Source: Silanimonas sp965368785 (GTDB lineage: Bacteria > Pseudomonadota > Gammaproteobacteria > Xanthomonadales > Xanthomonadaceae). From it: DNA of 20,096 nucleotides. Under the pieces are notes generated by a model. That model did no database searches. It was not told the origin of the DNA and saw nothing but the letters and a program-made list of their open reading frames with translations. The position numbers and the translations under genes are program-made. Every line of letters starts with the position of its first letter. Position 1 is the first letter of the stretch. The stretch lies in contig CBDUOG010000038.1 in NCBI GenBank assembly GCA_965368785.1, positions 1 through 20,096 on the forward strand, in the 5' to 3' direction. Shown in pieces: positions 15,136-20,096 of this stretch.

Positions 15136-15942
15136 CTATTCGCCTGTCGGCGGATGCCAGCACCAGTGCCAGGGTTCAAAGCTGATGCCGTGTGGATTAT
15201 TACGCGGATAGCTCAGATGAAAGCCAAAATTATTCGCATGTGCACAGAGCCAGTGATATGCGCGGGTGTTTTCAAAACTCTCTTCGGCCGCAGGCTCGCC
15301 ACTTATGCCGATATCGATCGCCCGTCCGCTGTGATGCTCGGAAAATCCCGGCGCGGCGTTGACTTGAAGGATGTTTTCTAAGGCAATACCGCGTGATAGC
15401 TTGCGTTGGAATATGCCAAATTGATAACTCACGCTTCGATAGGCAGAGATCGCCTGAATCGGCAACTCTTGAGCAAACGCAGCAGCCTGCATTTGGCGCC
15501 AGGCGCGTGCCGCAGGCGGAGCCATCCACAACGCGCGGTGAAACATGTCCCAGCCCGCAAAGCTCAGATAGCCGGGTTCGGCAAATGTGGGGAGACCGGT
15601 TTGCGTCGCATACTCACCCGGGTTGATGCCTAAAGAATTAAGAAAAGGTGTTTCCAGACCTTCTATAAATTGCTCGGCGGTGGCTCCATTACGGAAGCGA
15701 TCCAGAGCGGCAAACGCGCTTTCAACTCCCTCAGCCTGATCCCATTGCGCGCAAAGCGGCAGGGCACGAAGGTCAGATAGCGCGGCCAGATACCTGCCAT
15801 CACTTTTGCGTCGAATAACCCAGTTGGATAGGGCGATGGCGCGCGCATGGGCATTTCGGCGAGCACGTATAAGGCTAGCCGGCCAGATCTCCAGATCGGG
15901 CGAGTTAATCAATACGCTGCGGGTGAGATGGAACAGAGCCAT
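15136..15942 (-). CDS. VanY/M15B D-alanyl-D-alanine carboxypeptidase-like protein
   Basis: A zinc peptidase domain that in the family trims D-Ala from peptidoglycan precursors. The C-terminal domain (about 160-268) has SxHxxGxAxD (S201, H203, G206, A208, D210) and ExxH in EPWHW (E256, H259), giving the usual zinc ligands His203, Asp210 and His259 with catalytic Glu256. The first 100 residues are a distinct helical extension, and no signal peptide is seen, which is odd for an enzyme acting in the periplasm. It may be cytosolic or use another export route. A purine stretch AAAGG lies before the ATG. Confidence 0.85.
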   Translation of the reverse strand: MALFHLTRSVLINSPDLEIWPASLIRARRNAHARAIALSNWVIRRKSDGRYLAALSDLRALPLCAQWDQAEGVESAFAALDRFRNGATAEQFIEGLETPFLNSLGINPGEYATQTGLPTFAEPGYLSFAGWDMFHRALWMAPPAARAWRQMQAAAFAQELPIQAISAYRSVSYQFGIFQRKLSRGIALENILQVNAAPGFSEHHSGRAIDIGISGEPAAEESFENTRAYHWLCAHANNFGFHLSYPRNNPHGISFEPWHWCWHPPTGE

Positions 15943-15989
15943 TGGCCTTTGCGCGGGCTTTAACTAATCAAAAGCTTAGCAGTTTTCAG

Positions 15990-16529
15990 CTAGAATCCCG
16001 CGCGTTTTGCGCGGCGTAGCGTATCTAAAAAGACTTGCGGTGAGGCGGGGCAGAGCAATAGGTGCTCACCGGATGAAAGCGGGATGTGCACGACGCGGTC
16101 CATGCGCGTGATCAGGCAGAACAGTTTCTCGCCCTTCATGCCTACCCGAAAATGCCCGGCCATAAAGCTAGGCACAGAAAACCCATTCGTTTTAATGCCG
16201 GGCCGGTACGAACGGTCCGTCTCCAGATTAACCACGCGTGCGGCATCCAGATCCATTTGATCGAATGTCTCGCTGCGTTTGTAAAAGGTTGCTGTGATGT
16301 GCAAGCCGTTCTGATCAATTGCCAGCTTTAGGCGATGCATAAGGCGCAGCAATACATAAGTCAGTATCGCGTCGAACAAAAAGATTAGCGCAGCAACCCA
16401 AAGAAATTCGCTTTTGCCAACAAATAAAAGCGCACCGATGATAAAGAAACTGGGCAGTACAACGCAGATCGCAATCAAAAAGAGCTGCGGAAACAATTTG
16501 GGCGCTTCGACGGGAAATTCTCGGTTCAT
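15990..16529 (-). CDS. Two-helix membrane protein with PH-like domain
   Basis: The 179 residues begin with two membrane helices (about 14-36 and 42-63) followed by a cytosolic beta-rich domain whose length and layout (strand-rich, with LKLAIDQNGLHI and a C-terminal helix LDTLRRAK) resemble bacterial PH-like domains. I do not know its function. Its start overlaps the ribbon-helix-helix gene by ATGA, so it belongs to the SPFH operon, and a tie to membrane microdomains is a plausible inference. Confidence 0.8.
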   Translation of the reverse strand: MNREFPVEAPKLFPQLFLIAICVVLPSFFIIGALLFVGKSEFLWVAALIFLFDAILTYVLLRLMHRLKLAIDQNGLHITATFYKRSETFDQMDLDAARVVNLETDRSYRPGIKTNGFSVPSFMAGHFRVGMKGEKLFCLITRMDRVVHIPLSSGEHLLLCPASPQVFLDTLRRAKRAGF

Positions 16530-16729
16530 TTATCCGTATCCTTGGGGCAGGAATCATCATCGGGCTCTGTGTCGGCGGCTTTGGGTAAGCGGCCTGACTT
16601 TCGCAGCGCTTCACGCAGTACATATTCAATTTGCGCGTTGGCTGAGCGCAGCTCATCATCTGCCCAGCGCTGGATTGCCTCCAGCACCGGGGTTGAGATG
16701 CGCAGCGGGTAGGCTTTTTTATCGGCCAC
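16526..16729 (-). CDS. Arc/CopG-type ribbon-helix-helix protein
   Basis: A short putative DNA-binding protein of 67 residues with a GTG start. The beta-strand AYPLRIS (6-12) would insert into the major groove as an antiparallel dimer sheet; helix A is at about 13-26 and helix B at 29-46. The acidic tail (54-67) is probably disordered. It lies between the SPFH gene and the PH-like gene, and the inverted repeat upstream of the operon suits an RHH operator, so autoregulation is likely. It is not followed by a toxin gene I recognise. Confidence 0.85.
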   Translation of the reverse strand: MADKKAYPLRISTPVLEAIQRWADDELRSANAQIEYVLREALRKSGRLPKAADTEPDDDSCPKDTDK

Positions 16730-16736
16730 AGTCTAC

Positions 16737-17603
16737 TCAGCTGTACAGCGAACCAGTGTTTACCACCGGTTGAGTTGCACGATCCGAGCACAATACGACC
16801 AGCAGATTGCTTACCATCGCCGCACGGCGCTCGCCATCAAGATCGATGATATTTTTCGCCTTAAGATGATCAAGCGCCATCTCCACCATGCCAACGGCAC
16901 CCTCAACAATCTTAGTGCGCGCAGCGATAATTGCGGCGGCTTGTTGGCGTTGCAGCATGGCGTGGGCGATCTCCGGCGCATAGGCCAAATGGCTGATGCG
17001 TGTGTCGACAATCTCAATGCCCGCTTCAGCTAAGCGGTCTTGCAGCTCCTCGCGTAAGTGCCGCGAAATTTCCAGCGCGTGTGAGCGCAGTGCCATCTGG
17101 CCTTCTTCATGTTGGTCGTACGGGTAGCTAGTCGCCATGCCGCGAAGCGCTGCCTCAGATTGAATATGCACATAGCTCTCAAAATCGTCGACATTGAACA
17201 CCGCCTCGGCTGAGTCAACGACTTTCCATACGACAACTGCGGCAATCTCAATCGGGCTACCTTCGAGCTCGTTAACCTTTAGTCGGCCGCTTTCGAAATT
17301 GCGCACGCGCAGCGAGATTTTCTTGGTGGAGTAGAACGGATTATTAAAACGCAGGCCATTGTCTTTAACCGTGCCTTTATAGGCACCGAATAAGCTCAAA
17401 ACCGCAGCTTGATTGGGCTCCACCATGTAGTAGCCGCCCCACATCACAAATAAAAAAATGATGCTGAGCAATCCGAACACCACCAACAGCGGCTGCGCAT
17501 TGCCCAGACCCTTAAACATCATCATGCCGGCCGGGATAAAAAGCAGAATATTGAGGATGATGACCGGAATGCCCGGCCACGAAGCGATGGTTTTCTCTTT
17601 CAT
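16737..17603 (-). CDS. SPFH/Band 7 (stomatin-like) membrane protein
   Basis: A membrane scaffold of the stomatin/prohibitin/flotillin superfamily, which forms oligomeric microdomains. The 288 residues have two N-terminal membrane helices (10-33, 38-60), then the SPFH domain with MVEPNQAAVLSLFG (about 60-73) and IQSEAALRGMATSYPYD (about 148-164). A helical region rich in Ala and Gln (YAPEIAHAMLQRQQAA) follows, and the C-terminus ends in VVNTGSLYS. AGGAG lies 7 bases before the ATG. It is first in the operon, 7 bases ahead of the ribbon-helix-helix gene. Cargo is unknown. Confidence 0.93.
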   Translation of the reverse strand: MKEKTIASWPGIPVIILNILLFIPAGMMMFKGLGNAQPLLVVFGLLSIIFLFVMWGGYYMVEPNQAAVLSLFGAYKGTVKDNGLRFNNPFYSTKKISLRVRNFESGRLKVNELEGSPIEIAAVVVWKVVDSAEAVFNVDDFESYVHIQSEAALRGMATSYPYDQHEEGQMALRSHALEISRHLREELQDRLAEAGIEIVDTRISHLAYAPEIAHAMLQRQQAAAIIAARTKIVEGAVGMVEMALDHLKAKNIIDLDGERRAAMVSNLLVVLCSDRATQPVVNTGSLYS

Positions 17604-17618
17604 AGTGATTCTCCTGAA

Positions 17619-17652
17619 TGCGTATATAAAGATATCAAAGTGATATCACAAT
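17619..17652 (-). promoter_or_regulatory. Promoter with operator-like palindrome upstream of the SPFH operon
   Basis: Read on the minus strand, TTGTGA (4 of 6 matches to -35) is followed after 17 bases by TATATA (4 of 6 matches to -10). Inside the spacer and overlapping the -35 is the perfect inverted repeat GATATCA-AAG-TGATATC (17631-17647 on the plus strand). The layout is that of a repressed promoter. The small ribbon-helix-helix protein of the same operon is the obvious candidate repressor. Confidence 0.5.
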
Positions 17653-17656
17653 GCAA

Positions 17657-17686
17657 GAAAAATCACTCGGAATCTTCCAGAGATTC
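17657..17686 (-). terminator. Weak possible terminator after the beta-propeller gene
   Basis: GAATCT and AGATTC pair around a 5-nt loop (17670-17686). On the minus strand, seven bases later, there is a run of five T (17658-17662). The stem is short and AT-rich, so termination would be modest. Confidence 0.25.
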
Positions 17687-17711
17687 GGTAAACGATATAA
17701 AAAACAGTGAC

Positions 17712-18626
17712 TTAATTGGTTATGCTGAAGCGTAGCACCGGGCTCGGTCGTTGCTCGGATGCAATCAACAAGCGCTGGCTGTCGGCGGAAAAGGCCAAGG
17801 CTTCGGCTTGTGGCATCCACGGAAAATCTAAGCGTAGACCGCGCTGCAGCTGCTCTTGAGTCCACGCGTCCTGGCCCGGGCGCACATAAAAATATACGGC
17901 GTGATAGTTCAAAACCGCGAGCACCCGACCGTTGGGGCTCAGGTCGGCTGCAGTGATTTGCGCGCGATAGCGACCGTAACGCGGATTCAAGGCCAACTGT
18001 TGCTGGTCGGGTTGTTCAATACCGCCGAGTGTGCCGACGAGCTCCGCGGTTTGTCGTTCCGGGCTGCCCGGTTGTAAGGGCAGACGCCACAGTTCGGCAG
18101 GCACCCGCTTTTTACTGACGAGCAAAATTTCGCCACGACGCGCATCTACAGCAACCGCTTCGCAATCGCGTGCGCCATCGGGCCAACGAAACTCAATACT
18201 CCATGCCACTGTCAGCTCACCGGATTGCTGCTCAGGGCCGGGCTCTTCAAGCACATGCAACCGTCCGGAGTCACGGATACCGCCGTTGTCACCGACATCA
18301 GCAATCAATAAGTAGGGCTTGCCGCTTAGTTCAAAGCTCGCTAAATCTTCCCAGTCTTGATTGATGACACCGGGTACGGCGTAGTCTGCAAGGTACTGTC
18401 CGCTCTCCGAAATGCGCTGTAGCGATGCCGGATTGCCACCGTCGTTCAGCGTGAAATACTCGCCTGGAAAATTTTTTGATGCGGCGAGGCCGGATATCTC
18501 ATCGAGCTTTTCATGAGTCACAAACCCGCTCACTTCGGCTTCAGACCAGCGTGTAGAGCCGGCAATCAAGCCTGCACTGAACAGTACAAAAGCACCTAGT
18601 ACGCAATGGCTGAAAAGTTTAGACAC
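17712..18626 (-). CDS. Secreted beta-propeller-like protein, phytase/SdiA-regulated style
   Basis: The most likely start is the GTG at 18626 (304 residues), which gives a signal-anchor or signal peptide (hydrophobic stretch FSHCVLGAFVLFSAGLIAG). A longer opening to 18728 would overlap the purT start and add a polar, Cys-containing head. The body has repeated beta-blade motifs: DEISGLAASKNFPGEYFTLND, INQDWEDLASFE, YLLIADVGDN, DCEAVAVD, ITAADLSPNGR and AEALAFSADSQRLLI. These resemble the secreted propellers annotated as esterase-like phytase or SdiA-regulated proteins, and acidic residues could bind calcium. Activity is unknown. Confidence 0.75.
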   Translation of the reverse strand: MSKLFSHCVLGAFVLFSAGLIAGSTRWSEAEVSGFVTHEKLDEISGLAASKNFPGEYFTLNDGGNPASLQRISESGQYLADYAVPGVINQDWEDLASFELSGKPYLLIADVGDNGGIRDSGRLHVLEEPGPEQQSGELTVAWSIEFRWPDGARDCEAVAVDARRGEILLVSKKRVPAELWRLPLQPGSPERQTAELVGTLGGIEQPDQQQLALNPRYGRYRAQITAADLSPNGRVLAVLNYHAVYFYVRPGQDAWTQEQLQRGLRLDFPWMPQAEALAFSADSQRLLIASEQRPSPVLRFSITN

Positions 18627-18659
18627 GCCAAGAACTCGAAGTAGGGGGGTAATAAACCT

Positions 18660-18665
18660 TACAAT
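18660..18665 (+). promoter_or_regulatory. Possible -10 element of purT
   Basis: TACAAT (5 of 6 matches to TATAAT) is 26 bases before the purT ATG, giving a leader of about 20 bases with GGAG at 18682-18685. No convincing -35 is seen, so the call is weak. Confidence 0.3.
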
Positions 18666-18691
18666 ACCGGCATCAGAATTTGGAGTGTTTA

Positions 18692-19891
18692 ATGAGCACG
18701 TTTGGCGATGTGGTGATCGGTACCGCACTGAGTCCTTCAGCGAAAAAGGTATTACTGCTGGGATCGGGCGAATTAGGCAAGGAATTAACCATTGAACTGC
18801 AGCGCTTCGGCGTTGAAGTGATTGCCGCTGATCGTTATGCCAATGCTCCAGCGATGCAGGTTGCGCACCGCTCGCACGTACTTAATATGTTAGATCCGCA
18901 GGCATTGGCTGCGTTACTCGATGCCGAAAAGCCGGATTTAGTCGTGCCCGAAATCGAAGCGATTCACACACCGACACTGATTAAGTACGAATCCGAGCGT
19001 GGCTTGCGCGTCATACCGACCGCGCGCGCCGCTTGGTTGACCATGGATCGCGAAGGCATACGCCGCCTGGCCGCCGAAGAGCTGGGCCTGCCGACCTCGC
19101 CCTATGTGTTCGTTGATACGGTCGAGCAATATCGCGAGGCCGTTAAAAAAATTGGCTTGCCGTGTGTCGTAAAGCCGGTCATGTCGAGCTCGGGTAAGGG
19201 GCAGTCGACCGTGCGCGAAGCCGCCCAGATTGATGCGGCTTGGGATTACGCGCAAAGTGGCGGGCGTGCCGGCGAGGGCAGGGTAATTGTCGAGGGCTTT
19301 ATTCCGTTCGAATTTGAAATAACACTGCTGACCGTGCGCCATCGCGGCGGAACCAGCTTCTGCGCGCCGATCGGCCACCTTCAAGTCGATGGCGATTATC
19401 GCGAAAGCTGGATGCCTCAGGCTATGAACAGCAAGTCGTTGGCGGCGGCACAGCATATTGCCAAAAGCGTAACCGACAACTTGGGTGGCTTCGGACTGTT
19501 CGGGGTCGAGTTATTTGTCAAAGGCGAACAAGTCTGGTTTTCAGAAGTCTCGCCGCGACCGCACGATACCGGTCTGGTTACCTTGATCTCGCAGGACCTA
19601 TCTGAGTTTGCCTTGCACGCGCGGGCAATCCTGGGTTTGCCGATTCCAGCCATTCGCACGTATGGCCCATCGGCTTCGTGCGCAATCGTGTTAGAAGGTA
19701 AAGGTGTGCCCAGATTTTCTGCGGTAGATGCCGCTCTGGCTGAGCAGGATACTCAAATTCGCTTGTTCGGTAAGCCTGAAGTAAACGGTAGTCGCCGTGT
19801 CGGGGTGAGCTTGGCAATTGGAAGTGATGTTGAGACAGCGCGCAGTAAGGCGCGAAACAGCGCGCAGGCACTGCGTTGCGAGTTGCTTTGA
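18692..19891 (+). CDS. Formate-dependent phosphoribosylglycinamide formyltransferase PurT
   Basis: PurT makes formyl-GAR from GAR, formate and ATP in purine synthesis, an alternative to the folate-dependent PurN. The 399 residues (family about 392) carry the ATP-grasp features: GSGELGKE near 24-31, the loop VKPVMSSSGKGQST (about 160-173) and EVSPRPHDTG near 286-295. The ATG at 18692 has GGAG 6 bases upstream; an in-frame TTG four codons earlier lacks one. It diverges from the beta-propeller gene. Family assignment is firm. Confidence 0.97.
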   Translation: MSTFGDVVIGTALSPSAKKVLLLGSGELGKELTIELQRFGVEVIAADRYANAPAMQVAHRSHVLNMLDPQALAALLDAEKPDLVVPEIEAIHTPTLIKYESERGLRVIPTARAAWLTMDREGIRRLAAEELGLPTSPYVFVDTVEQYREAVKKIGLPCVVKPVMSSSGKGQSTVREAAQIDAAWDYAQSGGRAGEGRVIVEGFIPFEFEITLLTVRHRGGTSFCAPIGHLQVDGDYRESWMPQAMNSKSLAAAQHIAKSVTDNLGGFGLFGVELFVKGEQVWFSEVSPRPHDTGLVTLISQDLSEFALHARAILGLPIPAIRTYGPSASCAIVLEGKGVPRFSAVDAALAEQDTQIRLFGKPEVNGSRRVGVSLAIGSDVETARSKARNSAQALRCELL

Positions 19892-19953
19892 TGAGTAAGC
19901 GCCTGAAATCAACCGCTTGCAGTGCAATTAATGGTATTTGACGAGGAGCTGAC

Positions 19954-20096
19954 GTGGCCGAGCAAACATATTACGCGGTGCATTTATTCCCACAGGCATT
20001 AGAGATGCTCGGCGAATGTATCAAACCGTATCTGCATGAAGCAGCACATGGACCGCAAATTATTTGCACAGATGTCGACACCGGTGGCGCCTTTGT
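19954..20096 (+). CDS. Partial unknown CDS at the right edge
   Basis: A GTG at 19954, preceded by GAGGAG about 6 bases away, opens a frame that continues past the window end (47 complete codons visible). It starts AEQTYYAVHLFPQALEML after the initiator and then reads through a Cys/His-containing stretch to ICTDVDTGGAF. I do not recognise a family from this piece. It starts 62 bases after purT on the same strand and may share its transcript. The right end is cut. Confidence 0.6.
   Translation, partial: MAEQTYYAVHLFPQALEMLGECIKPYLHEAAHGPQIICTDVDTGGAF

Noticed and set aside
16526..16729. Ribbon-helix-helix protein as an antitoxin of a toxin-antitoxin pair
   Set aside because: The neighbours are an SPFH protein and a PH-like membrane protein; no RelE, HicA or PIN-like toxin is present.
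17712..18728. Beta-propeller gene started at 18728
   Set aside because: It would overlap the divergent purT start and promoter; the added head has no secretion feature, while the GTG at 18626 gives a signal peptide.
18938..19456. Minus-strand frame of 172 codons inside purT
   Set aside because: The plus-strand frame is a full PurT with ATP-grasp motifs; the antisense frame is a by-product of its codon use.

Overview
The window looks like chromosomal DNA of a free-living gammaproteobacterium, possibly near the Xanthomonadales/Lysobacterales. The support is a gammaproteobacterial-type minCDE set, purT, a bacterial angiotensin-converting-enzyme-like M2 lipoprotein peptidase, an AlkA-type glycosylase, moderate GC content, and short tandem hairpins with a GGGATGAC tail in an intergenic stretch. 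The lineage is an inference from protein style, not a database result. I saw no rRNA, tRNA, insertion sequence, phage gene or CRISPR array.

Left part (1-5295), all genes on the minus strand. An intergenic stretch with hairpin repeats ends in a strong terminator for the M2 peptidase. Upstream of that peptidase lie a small HEXXH protein, minE, minD, minC and a GNAT acetyltransferase. GNAT, minC, minD, minE and the HEXXH gene are tightly packed and probably one transcription unit, so division-site placement sits beside two accessory enzymes.

Middle part (5461-13259), all on the plus strand. A DesK/NarL-type histidine kinase and response regulator overlap by ATGA. Then comes a membrane-anchored protein joining an SRPBCC domain to a GyrI-like ligand-binding domain, closed by a terminator. 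A four-gene Gld-like ABC transporter operon follows: ATPase, permease, a small helical-repeat protein and a GldG-like auxiliary membrane protein. An AlkA-like DNA glycosylase is attached at its end. The small third gene carries an in-frame TAG. The same frame then stays open for 50 codons and ends exactly in an ATGA overlap with the GldG-like gene, so it looks like a recent nonsense mutation or a sequence error.

Right part (13289-18626), minus strand. Two clearly paralogous STAS-like small proteins flank a four-helix membrane protein. Next are a GFA-type zinc protein and a VanY-like peptidase without a signal peptide. A compact SPFH / ribbon-helix-helix / PH-like membrane operon follows, with a perfect inverted repeat placed between its putative -35 and -10. 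A secreted beta-propeller-like protein is last. On the plus strand, purT (18692-19891) diverges from it, and a partial unknown gene runs off the right edge.

The most notable observations are the amber-interrupted subunit of the ABC operon, the STAS-paralogue/membrane triad, the split GyrI domain with its acidic insert, and the self-contained SPFH-RHH-PH operon with its operator-like palindrome. None of these is strong evidence for a wholly new system.
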